From: CF-13 sp035279665
GTDB lineage: Bacteria > Chloroflexota > Dormibacteria > CF-121
Direction: 5' to 3'
Assembly: GCA_035279665.1 (NCBI GenBank)
Contig: DATEHI010000151.1
Location: forward strand, 1 to 39,279
Length of the DNA stretch: 39,279 bases
In this document: piece by piece, positions 1 to 8,162 of the stretch
Position numbering within the stretch: position 1 is the stretch's first letter
How the letters are laid out: each line of letters opens with the position of its first letter
The notes under the pieces: generated by a model
Databases searched by the model: none
Seen by the model: the letters and a program-made list of their open reading frames with translations, nothing else
Told to the model about the DNA's origin: nothing
Translations under genes and position numbers: made by a program

Positions 1-34
1 GGTAGGTTTCGAGGACGTCATCGGCCTTACGCAT
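1..34 (-). CDS. Start of a gene coupled to the ECF sigma factor (cut by window edge)
   Basis: An ATG at 34-32 lies inside the last codons of the upstream sigma-factor gene, so the two genes overlap as ATGCGTAA. The visible peptide begins MRKADDVLETY and continues past the window edge without a stop. A start-stop overlap behind an ECF sigma gene is typical of a co-translated partner such as an anti-sigma factor or a DUF5667-type protein, but eleven residues cannot decide this. Confidence 0.4.
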   Translation of the reverse strand, partial: MRKADDVLETY

Positions 35-608
35 GGTCCTCAACTCCTGGGGTCAGGATTTTCGCAAGATGGGCCAGGGCGCGATGCTGGAGGGCTTTGA
101 TCGAGCCTAGGTTCTTGCCCATCAACTTGCTCGTCTCCTCAAGGTCGAGGCCCAGCACCAATCTGTTCAGCACCACGGTTCGCTGATCCTCCGTGAGTTG
201 AGCCAGGGCATCGGAAATCTCGTCGAGCCGAATCCGATGATCGATGGCGTCCAGCGGATCGGCGACGCCGGTCGACGGGATGTCGCTGGTTTGCCACTCG
301 GGATGGCGGTACTGAGTCCGGAACCGATCCATGACCTTGGCGTGTGCGATCTTGAGGAGCCATCCGATGAACTCGCCCTCTGTCCGGCCACGAAAACGTC
401 GGATGGCCTGCAGTGCGGCGAGGTAAACGTCCTGGAGGAGATCCTCAGCCGCGGCTTGCTCGCCAACTCGCGCCAGGAGGTAACCAAAGACTCGCCGGTA
501 CGTAGCATCGTAGAGTTCGGCAAAGGCGTGCGGATCTTGCCGGCGAGCCCGGTCGAGCCATTCGACATAGCGCGAGGCAGGGTTTTCATCTGGCAATGCG
601 TTCGACAC
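27..608 (-). CDS. ECF-family RNA polymerase sigma factor
   Basis: This 193-residue protein has the two-domain layout of extracytoplasmic-function sigma factors, which direct RNA polymerase to a small set of stress or envelope promoters. Region 2 covers about residues 25-100, with AAEDLLQDVYLAAL and FIGWLLKIAHAKVMDRFR typical of the core-binding and -10-reading helices. Region 4 covers about 130-188, with LTEDQRTVVLNRLVLGLDLEETS followed by a helix-turn-helix ending GSIKALQHRAL. The start is GTG at 608 and no clear Shine-Dalgarno is seen. It is divergent from a secreted repeat protein and overlaps the start of a partner gene at the window edge. The ECF subgroup and target genes cannot be told from sequence alone. 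Confidence 0.88.
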   Translation of the reverse strand: MSNALPDENPASRYVEWLDRARRQDPHAFAELYDATYRRVFGYLLARVGEQAAAEDLLQDVYLAALQAIRRFRGRTEGEFIGWLLKIAHAKVMDRFRTQYRHPEWQTSDIPSTGVADPLDAIDHRIRLDEISDALAQLTEDQRTVVLNRLVLGLDLEETSKLMGKNLGSIKALQHRALAHLAKILTPGVEDHA

Positions 609-754
609 TTAGAGAGTCGTCACACCCACCCTCGTAGATACGGCCCGAACGAAACGGTCACGACCTTTTAACGCGCCGGTGGCCCGGACGCTGCGGGTCC
701 AACTCAACCAGAATCGGGCGTATCCCAGCAGGCAGCGCCTACGACTCAACAGGC
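609..754. other. Divergent intergenic region between sigma factor and secreted repeat protein
   Basis: This stretch must hold the promoters for both neighbours. No good consensus -35/-10 pair was found. On the minus strand GTGACC and TATCTA lie about 15 bases apart, which is too close for a convincing sigma-A promoter. Recognition by an alternative sigma factor, possibly the neighbouring ECF itself, would explain this but is not shown. Confidence 0.3.
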
Positions 755-1096
755 ATGAACCTTTTGAAGCGCGCGACGCTCGTAACGTTCGTTGCCGGTT
801 CGGGCCTCCTCATAGCCACGACCGGTGCGGCGGCGGCGACAACGACGACTGCTGATGGCATCGGCCAGCACGGCGTTCTCGGCGATACCCAAAACGACCA
901 GACCGGCGACCAGGGCGCCAAGCAGAACGACCAGGCCGGCGAGCAGGGCCAGACGCAAAACGAGCAGACCGGCGACCAGGGCCAGACGCAAACCGGCCAG
1001 ACTGGTGACCAGGGCGCCAATCAGAACGACCAGACCGGCGAGCAGGGCCAGACGCAAAACGGCCAGTCCGGCGATCAGGGCCGCTCGGGCGAATAA
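755..1096 (+). CDS. Small secreted protein with six 11-residue Q/G repeats
   Basis: The 113-residue product has a signal peptide: MNLLKRATL supplies the basic end, a hydrophobic core follows to about residue 22, and the likely cleavage is after the small-residue run near residue 27. A Thr-rich linker leads to six tandem 11-residue units (residues 48-113) of the form xQxGxQGxxQx, rich in Gln, Gly, Asp and Asn and without hydrophobic residues, so the mature part is probably disordered and very soluble. No known domain was recognised. Codon use fits the region and the reading frame stays open through all repeats, which argues for a real gene. The start has only a poor ribosome site. A perfect hairpin follows the stop. 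The function is unknown; an envelope or extracellular hydration/protective role is a guess. Confidence 0.7.
   Translation: MNLLKRATLVTFVAGSGLLIATTGAAAATTTTADGIGQHGVLGDTQNDQTGDQGAKQNDQAGEQGQTQNEQTGDQGQTQTGQTGDQGANQNDQTGEQGQTQNGQSGDQGRSGE
896..1093 (+). repeat. Tandem array of six 33-bp coding repeats
   Basis: Six in-frame 33-bp units encode DQTGDQGAKQN, DQAGEQGQTQN, EQTGDQGQTQT, GQTGDQGANQN, DQTGEQGQTQN and GQSGDQGRSGE. The DNA units share the core ccggcgaccagggc. They fill the C-terminal 58 % of the secreted protein. Units of this kind can gain or lose copies by slippage. Confidence 0.9.
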
Positions 1097-1121
1097 GCCC
1101 AGTCCAAACTCGAAGACGGTT

Positions 1122-1151
1122 ATGGAGGCCGCCTCGTCAGGCGGCCTCCAT
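1122..1151 (+). terminator. Perfect 13-bp hairpin between convergent genes
   Basis: ATGGAGGCCGCCT (1122-1134) pairs perfectly with AGGCGGCCTCCAT (1139-1151) around the four-base loop CGTC. It sits between the stop of the repeat protein and the stop of the TadG-like gene, so it can act in both directions. No T-tract follows on either strand, so it may be a non-canonical terminator or an RNA-stabilising hairpin. Confidence 0.65.
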
Positions 1152-1171
1152 CGTGTCTGCGTATCGGAGTC

Positions 1172-3040
1172 TTACGGCAGCAGGTGCAGCGGACCACCTT
1201 TGAGGCCAACCGCCACCGTGACCGTGTCCACCGCCACCGTGTTGGCGCCCGTCACGTATTGCATGCTCCACCAGTCGTTGCCGGGCGCGGGATTGTAGTT
1301 ACCTGGCACTGGGATTTCGACGTGGATCCACTGGCTGTTGGCCGAGATGCCGCGGGACGTATCGGTGGCGACGAAGGTCGCCGTGGTATTTCCGCCAGCG
1401 GCACTCGAGATGACGGTGTAGCTGCCTCTTCCCAGGTTCGAGCGCTGCACGCCCAGGTTGTAGACGTTGACGCCACCCGGGAAGACGTTATTGCCGTTGG
1501 GATCGTTGATATTGATTCGCACGAAGCCGGTGGTGCTGGCGATGTCACCGGGGTCCCAAAGATCGACGCTGACCGTCAGCCCAGCATAGTCCGGGGTGAG
1601 CCGGAACAGCTGCATCGAGAAGCTCCCGCCTGGGCCAGCATCAAACGGGGTGAAGAAGGACATGTCGTCCCAGGCTGAGACGGCGCAGGTTGGGCAGGTG
1701 CTGAGGTTTGGGTTGACTGCGCGCACCGCATACGCCTTGTGCCCGGTCTGGGGGCCATTGGCCAGGGTGCCATTGTGGTCCAGCGCATCCACCCGCAGCC
1801 GGTACTCGCCAGGCTGGAGAACCCCGCCGACCAGGTAGGCGTTGGGGAACGTCTGCAGCGAAACGAGCTGGTTGTCGGAACCGCCAAGGTAGGTGGCGAC
1901 GTCCACCCAGTTGTGGTAGATGAGCATATTGGACGGTGCCGCGCCCGTGTAGAGCTGCGTGACCGTCTGGTTGATGGTCGGTCCGCCCATCGCCTTGTAC
2001 TGATTGGCCGGCTGGTTCCAGTTGCGGGCGTCGATTGGGTAGACGGTCATCTGCGTGATCATCTGGTCACTCGCCCGGATGAACACGTTGTTGACGCGGA
2101 ACAGCGTGTAGCGCATGGCGGTGTAGCGCGTCGGGTCGTTGGGATCGAACGGGCCTCCGTCGTCCTCGTGGAACCACTGGTTTCCTCCGACCGAGCAGGT
2201 CCGTGCCGCCGGGTTGGAGTTGTTGTTGTCGCAGAAGTTTGCGCTGCCGCCGGTCCCATCCGGCGCAAAGGCGGCGTTGTAGACCTGGACTTTGCCACCC
2301 GAGCCCCCGTTCGGAATGGTAATCCGGTAGTTATAGCCGCCCAGGTCCCGCAGGGTGGCGTAGCGCGGCTCCGAGCCGTTGCTGAAGCTGATCTGGTGTT
2401 TGTCGTCCGACACTCCATAGCCACCGCCCAAAGGGTCCGGCGTGTAGGCATCACCCTGGCTGCGGTCGGTGGACCAGCCTTCCTCGCGCATGAAGGCGAA
2501 CCGGGTACGACCCAGGTCGCCGAGGCCCGAGCCGATCTGGCTGCCCGGCTGGCCCAGGGAGATGGGCGGGAGGTAGGCAGCGACCGCGGTCCGTGCCACC
2601 TGGTAGGTCGAGAATCCAAAGAGTTGCATGAAGAACACCGGCGCGTTGCGCGCCACCGTCACCCGCAGCTGGTTCGGGTGGCCGGGAACCACCGCCGGGG
2701 TCACCCTGACGGCATTGGCGGCATCGGCTGGATCGAACGCGTTCCGCTTGGCCTCGTCCACGGCGCGGTCCGTGGCATCGTTGCGTGAGCCGACGGGGAC
2801 TGCCGTCGCCGGGGCGAACTGGTCGGGCATGAAGACGACGCCCGACAGCGCGGCGGCTGCCGCCGCGCGTTCGGCGGCGATGCTGTACATGTAGCCCACC
2901 GCCAGGTCGACGGCGATGCCGACGCCACCGATCAGCAGCGTGCCTGTCAGCGCGAGCAAGACGATGGCCTGCCCGCCCTGCTTCTTCAGGCGCCGCAGGA
3001 CGCCCGCCGACTCCTTGTGTCGCTGAGCTGTTTGTTTCAT
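1172..3040 (-). CDS. TadG-like envelope protein (Flp/Tad secretion family)
   Basis: The 622-residue product starts with the TadE/G-like N-terminus: basic residues, GGQAIVLLALTGTLLIGGVG, and one transmembrane helix at about residues 24-45, then the AAERAAAAAALSG segment typical of Tad minor pilins. The long rest (about residues 60-622) is extracytoplasmic, rich in Asn, Gly, Pro and aromatic residues, with a CPTCAVS pair of cysteines. I do not see a von Willebrand MIDAS motif. Members assist or cap Flp pilus assembly. The gene is last of a three-gene minus-strand operon and overlaps the TadE-like gene by ATGA (3037-3040). No Tad ATPase, prepilin peptidase or major pilin gene is in the window. 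The family call is good; the role of the large C-terminal part is unknown. Confidence 0.72.
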   Translation of the reverse strand: MKQTAQRHKESAGVLRRLKKQGGQAIVLLALTGTLLIGGVGIAVDLAVGYMYSIAAERAAAAAALSGVVFMPDQFAPATAVPVGSRNDATDRAVDEAKRNAFDPADAANAVRVTPAVVPGHPNQLRVTVARNAPVFFMQLFGFSTYQVARTAVAAYLPPISLGQPGSQIGSGLGDLGRTRFAFMREEGWSTDRSQGDAYTPDPLGGGYGVSDDKHQISFSNGSEPRYATLRDLGGYNYRITIPNGGSGGKVQVYNAAFAPDGTGGSANFCDNNNSNPAARTCSVGGNQWFHEDDGGPFDPNDPTRYTAMRYTLFRVNNVFIRASDQMITQMTVYPIDARNWNQPANQYKAMGGPTINQTVTQLYTGAAPSNMLIYHNWVDVATYLGGSDNQLVSLQTFPNAYLVGGVLQPGEYRLRVDALDHNGTLANGPQTGHKAYAVRAVNPNLSTCPTCAVSAWDDMSFFTPFDAGPGGSFSMQLFRLTPDYAGLTVSVDLWDPGDIASTTGFVRININDPNGNNVFPGGVNVYNLGVQRSNLGRGSYTVISSAAGGNTTATFVATDTSRGISANSQWIHVEIPVPGNYNPAPGNDWWSMQYVTGANTVAVDTVTVAVGLKGGPLHLLP

Positions 3041-3585
3041 ATGAGTAATGGGGCCGCCTTCATGACTGCGTAATCCTGGAGCTGCATGTTGCTGGGGAAA
3101 ATCCCGGCCGGGGGCGTGTACGTCCAGAGGATCCGGACGCCGATCGAGGTCTCGTTGGGCGGCGTCTGCTGGCGGTTCTGCACGGGAAACGTCTGGGTGC
3201 CCGGAGAAACTCCGCCCCCTGCCGAGATGAAGTACTGGTCGAGGGGGTCGCCAGGCGTATAGCTGCCATCGGCGCGCGTCGGGGCGTAGATATCGATTTC
3301 GGTTGGGGTCGCTGCCGTCAGGCCTTTCGCCACCGCGAGGACGTTGCGGACGATCTGGTTGTCCACCACCGCGGTGGTGAGGCCGGTGGTCTGCGACCCG
3401 CCGATCTCCGCAGCCAGGCGCGCACCCTGGCGGACGCCGTAGCCGGCAGTGATCTTGTCGGAGATCATGACGCTGGCATCGAAGCCACCCATCAGAAGAA
3501 AGACAAGCACGGGGATGACCACCGCCATCTCGGCCAGCGACTGGCCGCGCTTACGGTGCATGGGGTTGCGTGAAAGGACCTTCAT
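3037..3585 (-). CDS. TadE-like pseudopilin
   Basis: A 182-residue protein with the TadE pattern: basic N-terminus, RGQSLAEMAVVIPVLVFLLMG with the conserved Glu in the hydrophobic stretch, one membrane helix (about residues 20-42), then an extracytoplasmic domain. The ATG at 3585 lies one base after the stop of the preceding TadE-like gene and is preferred over an overlapping TTG at 3606, because MKVLSRNP gives a normal short leader. Its stop overlaps the start of the TadG-like gene by four bases, so the three products are probably made together in fixed ratio. It is likely a minor pilin of a Flp/Tad-type apparatus encoded elsewhere. Confidence 0.75.
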   Translation of the reverse strand: MKVLSRNPMHRKRGQSLAEMAVVIPVLVFLLMGGFDASVMISDKITAGYGVRQGARLAAEIGGSQTTGLTTAVVDNQIVRNVLAVAKGLTAATPTEIDIYAPTRADGSYTPGDPLDQYFISAGGGVSPGTQTFPVQNRQQTPPNETSIGVRILWTYTPPAGIFPSNMQLQDYAVMKAAPLLI

Positions 3586-3586
3586 A

Positions 3587-4120
3587 TCAGTAGCTCTGTG
3601 GCTCAATCCGGACCCAGGACACGGCCGTCGTCCTCAGCGGCCCGAGGGGGGCGAAGAACCCGGCTTTCCAGGTGTAGGTGTAGTTGACCGTGACGCCGAT
3701 GAAGTCGCTGGTGCCGTTCCCTACGTCGCGGCCGGAGGCCGGCCACGGGATGGAGTTGAGCGGCGTCCCGTCCAGCTTGTACTTGTTGGTTTTCGCGATA
3801 TTTTGGGTCAGGTTGCCACTCGCGTCTGCGTCGAGCTTGTAGATGTCAACCTCGTCGACCGTGAACAGCTGGGTTCCGCTAACCGTGTTGCGAATCGTGG
3901 TCACCACCTGGCTGTCGGTATTGGCAACATTGCCGAGCGTGGCGGCGACCCGCGACCCTTCTGCGGAGGAGTAGCGGGCCGTGCCGACGCTGAACATCAG
4001 CAGCGCGCCGTCGAGCACGCCCATGATCAGCACCAGCAGGACCGGGACCACGAGCGCGAACTCGGTCATCGTTTGACCGCGAGTGCGCGTGCGCTTCTCT
4101 GAAGTCCTTTCGGCTTCCAT
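3587..4120 (-). CDS. TadE-like pseudopilin, first gene of Tad-like operon
   Basis: The reading frame is open from 4282, but the TadE-type N-terminus starts at ATG 4120 (MEAERTSEK...), giving 177 residues. RGQTMTEFALVVPVLLVLIMGVLDG holds the membrane helix and the conserved Glu; SSAEGSRVAAT follows as in other TadE proteins. The upstream 54 codons are Arg/Cys/Pro-rich and unlike the family, and they would run into the divergent lipoprotein's leader, so they are rejected. The protein is expected to be anchored in the cytoplasmic membrane with the C-terminal domain outside, as a minor pilin. It leads the operon TadE-TadE-TadG, with a one-base gap to the next start. Confidence 0.75.
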   Translation of the reverse strand: MEAERTSEKRTRTRGQTMTEFALVVPVLLVLIMGVLDGALLMFSVGTARYSSAEGSRVAATLGNVANTDSQVVTTIRNTVSGTQLFTVDEVDIYKLDADASGNLTQNIAKTNKYKLDGTPLNSIPWPASGRDVGNGTSDFIGVTVNYTYTWKAGFFAPLGPLRTTAVSWVRIEPQSY

Positions 4121-4233
4121 AAGACTGCAACGCAAGTCTCCCGGTCGCCATTCGCGAACGCAAGGATGCGCACGGGTTTGTGCCAGGTCCGAGAAGCGTC
4201 CGCGAAGGCGCGGTACGGAGACGTCGACCGGGT

Positions 4234-4239
4234 TACAAT
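4234..4239 (+). promoter_or_regulatory. Possible -10 element of the lipoprotein gene
   Basis: TACAAT at 4234-4239 matches the -10 consensus at five of six bases. It lies 16 bases before the proposed GTG start at 4256, which would give a very short leader. No good -35 is seen at the usual distance, so this is a modest call. Confidence 0.35.
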
Positions 4240-4255
4240 CGGCCCCAGCTTGAAC

Positions 4256-5383
4256 GTGTCCAGGCCGTTGCAACGGCTTCATCCGGCCGTCATTCTTGTC
4301 GGGTTCATATCGGCCTGCAGTTCCCCCGTCACTGGCACCAGTTCAGCCACGAACTCGCCCTCCCTTTCGCCGACGCCCGCGCCGGCTTCGGGCTATCGGG
4401 TGATTTTCACGGCCTCCACGCCCAGCGCGAGCGAGATCGTTCTCTATGACTCCGCCAGCAACACGCCCCAGCAGCTCGTGGCGCTGGGCGCGGGGGCTCC
4501 CCCGGAAGCCCGCTTTGTCTCACCCCAGAAGCTCGCCTACCTGGACAACTCGAGCCCAGGATCGACCAAAATCATCAGCCTCGAGCTCGGCACGCGCACG
4601 AAATCGACCGAGGCGACCGTCAGCGGATACGTTCCGGCCTTCGCCTACAGCCACGATGGCGCGATGCTCGCCTATCTCCTGCACGACAACGCGGGCAAAC
4701 CGTCGTTGCATGTCCGTCGCGGGGGACAGGAAAACACCCTCAACCTCAACCCGATCCCGGGTCGGGGCACGGGCCGCGATGACGAAGTGCGGCTGGAGTA
4801 TGCGCCCGACGACAAATACCTGCTGATGGTCGACACGTTCGTCGGCAACCAGGGCCAGGCGCCCGAGACCGGCCAGTTCCTCGTCCTGCGAGCCGCCGAC
4901 AACACAGTCGCCTTCGTGCCGCCGTCGGGGATCAGCGCCAACGCCACGATGGCGACCTGGGCGCGGCACACCGATCGCCTGTATTACCGCGACGCGCTTG
5001 GCGTGCGCACCTGGGATGCCGGTGTTGCGAGCGTGGGTACTTTGGTCACCGCTCTCCATTGGTACGACCCCGCCGCGTCAGCCGATGATCGCTGGCTGGC
5101 CTATACCAGTATCGACAACCGCAGTGTCCCGCACGTCCAGCTCTACGACCTGCAAAGCAATCAGACGGTCGCCACTACGGCGGCGGCCCGCTCGCATCCG
5201 ATCTTCATCACGGGCGATACGCTCTGGTACCTCGAGGAGCAGGCGTGCTCGAGCGAGTGCCTGGGTGGGCCATCGCAGACCTCTGGAAAAGTGCTCGCCT
5301 ACAGTCTCGGGACCAAGAGCGAGACTGCCCTACCCTTCAGCGACGTGCACAACCTATCGCAGCTGTCGGTTTCGTCGAGTTAG
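4256..5383 (+). CDS. Lipoprotein with predicted beta-propeller (WD40/TolB-like) fold
   Basis: The frame is open from 4166, but a start at GTG 4256 gives a proper lipoprotein signal: MSRPLQRLHP, a hydrophobic core and the lipobox ISAC with the lipidated Cys at residue 21. A Ser/Thr/Pro-rich linker follows. The remaining about 320 residues contain repeated segments of the type seen in WD40/TolB-like propellers, for example YSHDGAMLAYLL, YAPDDKYLLMV and ADDRWLAYTS, each with a D-G/D-x-W/Y-L-hydrophobic pattern. Two C-terminal cysteines (ACSSEC) may form a disulphide. The gene is divergent from the Tad-like operon and converges on aconitase. It probably sits on the outer face of the membrane; its ligand is unknown. 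Confidence 0.65.
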   Translation: MSRPLQRLHPAVILVGFISACSSPVTGTSSATNSPSLSPTPAPASGYRVIFTASTPSASEIVLYDSASNTPQQLVALGAGAPPEARFVSPQKLAYLDNSSPGSTKIISLELGTRTKSTEATVSGYVPAFAYSHDGAMLAYLLHDNAGKPSLHVRRGGQENTLNLNPIPGRGTGRDDEVRLEYAPDDKYLLMVDTFVGNQGQAPETGQFLVLRAADNTVAFVPPSGISANATMATWARHTDRLYYRDALGVRTWDAGVASVGTLVTALHWYDPAASADDRWLAYTSIDNRSVPHVQLYDLQSNQTVATTAAARSHPIFITGDTLWYLEEQACSSECLGGPSQTSGKVLAYSLGTKSETALPFSDVHNLSQLSVSSS

Positions 5384-5423
5384 CCGATCCAATTCCCCTC
5401 GGTGGCGGGCAAGCGTGGGGCCG

Positions 5424-8141
5424 TCAGGACGCCATCAGCTGGCGCAGCACCATCGGCAGAACCCCGCCGTGGCGCAGGTACTCGACGTCGGTTTGGTTGT
5501 CGAGCCGGCAGACCACATTGAACCGTTGCCGGGCACCCGAGTCGCCGGCGGCCTCGACCTCGATGCGCTGCCCTGGCTTCAGCCCGGCAGCCAGCCCCAG
5601 GATCGTAAAGGCCTCTTTTCCGCTCAGGCCCAGCGACTGCAGTGATTCGCCTGGCAGGAACTCGAGGGGCAAAATGCCCATCCCAACCAGGTTGCTGCGG
5701 TGGATGCGCTCGAAGCTTTCGGCGATCACCGCGCGGATGCCAAGCAGGAGCGGACCTTTGGCCGCCCAATCGCGCGAGCTGCCTGATCCGTACTCTTTGC
5801 CGGCGAACGCGATCAGGGGCACGCCCTCGGCGCGGTAGCGCTCCGCCGCGTCGAAAATCGTCATCTCCTGCGCGTCGGGGAGGTGCGTCGTCCAGTAGCC
5901 CTCGCGCGACGTGAGCAGATTATGCAGCCGGATGTTGCCGAAGGTGCCGCGCACGAGGACCTCGTGGTTGCCACGCCGGGCCCCGTAACTGTTGAACTCG
6001 CTGCGCTCGACCCCATGCTCGACCAGGTAACGGCCGGCCGGGCTGTCGGGGGGGATGCTCCCGGCGGGCGAGATGTGGTCGGTCGTGATCGAGTTGCCCA
6101 GGATGACGAGCGCGCGTGCCCCGACGATATCGGTCAAGGGCAAGGGCTTAGTGGTGATGCCGTCGAAGAAAGGAGGCTCGCGCACGTAGGTCGAGGTCGG
6201 ATCCCACTCGTAGGAGGGTCCGGTCGGTGCCGCCATGCGTTGCCAGTTCTCATCGCCGTCGAAGATGCGCGCGTATTCTCGGGTGTACATCTCGACCTTG
6301 AGTGAGGTCCGGATCGCATCGTTGACCTCCTCGGCGGAGGGCCACAGCTCTCGCAGGAAGACGTCCTTTCCCTTCGTGTCGGTTCCCAGCGGGTCGCTCG
6401 CCAGGTTGCGACGGATGTCCCCGGCGAGCGCATAGGCGACGACCAGCGGGGGCGAGGCGAGATAGCTGGCGCGCACCAGCGGATGGATGCGGCCCTCGAA
6501 GTTGCGGTTGCCGCTGAGGACGGCGACCACGTTGAGCTTTTCCTTCTCGACGGCGGCCTCGACCTCCGCACTGGCCAGCGGACCGCTATTGCCGATGCAG
6601 GTCGTGCAGCCGTAGCCGACCAGGTAGAAGCCGAGCTGCTCCAGGTAGGGCATCAGGCCGGCTGCCTTGAGATAGTCGGTGACGACGCGCGATCCCGGGG
6701 CCAGGCTGGTCTTGACCGTGGGCGAGACGCGCAGCCCGCGCTCGACGGCGCGCTTGGCCAGCAGTCCCGCGGCCACCATCACCGAGGGGTTCGAGGTGTT
6801 GGTGCAGCTGGTGATGGCCGCGATCACGACGGAGCCATTGCGCACCTGTTGTGCGGGACGGGCTTTGACGGCGGTGGCGTGCTGATGCTCGCCCACGGCG
6901 TCCGCGACACCGCCCTCGTTGTCGAAGCGGGCCACCTCATTGTTGGCCGGGTGATCGTCCATCGCGAAGGCGGTCTTGAAACTCTGCCAGACATTGGGGA
7001 GTGCCACCCGATCCTGGGGCCGCTTCGGTCCGGCGACGCTTGGCTCGATGGCGTCGAGATCGAGCTCGAGGAGCTCGTCAAAGACGGGCGTCGCGGACTG
7101 GTCGGTGCGGAACATGCCCTGCTCGCGCGTGTAGCGCTCGACGAGGTCGATCAACTGGCGATCCCGCCCCGTCGTCTCCAGGTAGCGCAACGTCTGCTGA
7201 TCGACGGGGAAGAGGGAGGCGGTGGCGCCGTACTCCGGGCACATGTTGGAGAGGGTCGCGCGGTCAGGCACAGACAGGCTGGAGAGGCCGGCGCCGCAGA
7301 ACTCGACAAACTTGTTCACCACGCCGTGCTTGCGGAGCATCTCGGTCAGCGTCAGGACCAGGTCGGTCGCGGTTGCACCCGGGCGTAGCGCCCCGGTCAT
7401 GCGCACACCGATGACCACTGGTGTCGGCAGGTAGGTCGGCTGTCCAAGCAGCGCGGCCTCCGCCTCGATCCCGCCCACGCCCCAGCCGAGCACGCCCAAC
7501 CCGTTGACCATGGTCGTGTGCGAGTCGGTGCCGAGCAACGTGTCGGGCAGCGCGTAACTCCCCTTCGCGTCCTTTCGCACCTGGACGACGCGGCTCAGCC
7601 GCTCCAGGTTGACCTGGTGGCAGATGCCCATCCCGGGCGGGACGACGCTGAAGTTGTGAAACGCCTGCTGGGCCCAGCGCAGGAGGGCATAGCGTTCGCC
7701 GTTCCGTTCGTACTCGCGCTCGATGTTGCGGGCATAGGATCCCAGCGACCCGAAGGCATCGACCTGGACCGAATGGTCGATGACGAGGTCGGCCTGGACG
7801 AGCGGGTCGATCCGGCCGGCATCCTTGCCGGCACGCTGCATCGCCGATCGCATCGCGGCCAGGTCCAGCACCGCCGGCACGCCGGTGAAATCCTGGAGCA
7901 ATACCCGAGAGGGGAGATAGGGCAGCTCGGCCCCTGCGGGCGGCCGCTCTGGCCAGCGGGTCAGAGCGCGCAGGCTGGTCTCGTCCACGCGGCCGGCCTC
8001 TTCTTCGCGCAGCAGACCCTCCAGCAGGATCTTGACCGTGATCGGAAGCCGGCTCGGGTCGCCGAAGCCCGCCTCCGCGAGCCGACTCAGCGGATAGTAA
8101 TCAAGCGTCGAGGAGGCGAGTCGTCGTCGCGCGGCAATCAT
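5424..8141 (-). CDS. acnA: Aconitate hydratase (AcnA/IRP type)
   Basis: Aconitase interconverts citrate and isocitrate through cis-aconitate in the TCA cycle in the cytoplasm. The 905-residue length is that of the AcnA/IRP1 class. The three [4Fe-4S] ligands are visible: Cys446 in SCTNTSNPS, and Cys512 and Cys515 in GCTTCIGNSGPL. Other class motifs are DLVIDHSVQVD, GTDSHTTMVNGLGVLGWGVGG (around residues 204-224), and the swivel-domain segments SRDWAAKGPLLLG and GNSITTDHISPAGSI. The start is ATG 8141. The gene lies 21 bases downstream of the tyrosine recombinase gene on the same strand, so it may be co-transcribed with it. No iron-responsive element was looked for beyond inspection. Confidence 0.97.
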   Translation of the reverse strand: MIAARRRLASSTLDYYPLSRLAEAGFGDPSRLPITVKILLEGLLREEEAGRVDETSLRALTRWPERPPAGAELPYLPSRVLLQDFTGVPAVLDLAAMRSAMQRAGKDAGRIDPLVQADLVIDHSVQVDAFGSLGSYARNIEREYERNGERYALLRWAQQAFHNFSVVPPGMGICHQVNLERLSRVVQVRKDAKGSYALPDTLLGTDSHTTMVNGLGVLGWGVGGIEAEAALLGQPTYLPTPVVIGVRMTGALRPGATATDLVLTLTEMLRKHGVVNKFVEFCGAGLSSLSVPDRATLSNMCPEYGATASLFPVDQQTLRYLETTGRDRQLIDLVERYTREQGMFRTDQSATPVFDELLELDLDAIEPSVAGPKRPQDRVALPNVWQSFKTAFAMDDHPANNEVARFDNEGGVADAVGEHQHATAVKARPAQQVRNGSVVIAAITSCTNTSNPSVMVAAGLLAKRAVERGLRVSPTVKTSLAPGSRVVTDYLKAAGLMPYLEQLGFYLVGYGCTTCIGNSGPLASAEVEAAVEKEKLNVVAVLSGNRNFEGRIHPLVRASYLASPPLVVAYALAGDIRRNLASDPLGTDTKGKDVFLRELWPSAEEVNDAIRTSLKVEMYTREYARIFDGDENWQRMAAPTGPSYEWDPTSTYVREPPFFDGITTKPLPLTDIVGARALVILGNSITTDHISPAGSIPPDSPAGRYLVEHGVERSEFNSYGARRGNHEVLVRGTFGNIRLHNLLTSREGYWTTHLPDAQEMTIFDAAERYRAEGVPLIAFAGKEYGSGSSRDWAAKGPLLLGIRAVIAESFERIHRSNLVGMGILPLEFLPGESLQSLGLSGKEAFTILGLAAGLKPGQRIEVEAAGDSGARQRFNVVCRLDNQTDVEYLRHGGVLPMVLRQLMAS

Positions 8142-8162
8142 TTCGTCTTGATGCTAACAGCG

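Noticed and set aside
896..1093. Regular 33-bp repeats considered as a CRISPR array
   Set aside because: The units are contiguous without spacers and keep one reading frame, so they are coding repeats.
1739..2788. Plus-strand open frame of 349 codons opposite the TadG-like gene
   Set aside because: It shows Val/Arg/Gly-rich shadow composition, while the opposite frame has a clear TadE/G N-terminus and operon overlaps.
6483..7388. Long plus-strand open frame (about 300 codons) within acnA
   Set aside because: It is the antisense shadow of the aconitase gene in GC-rich DNA, with no family resemblance and no ribosome site.
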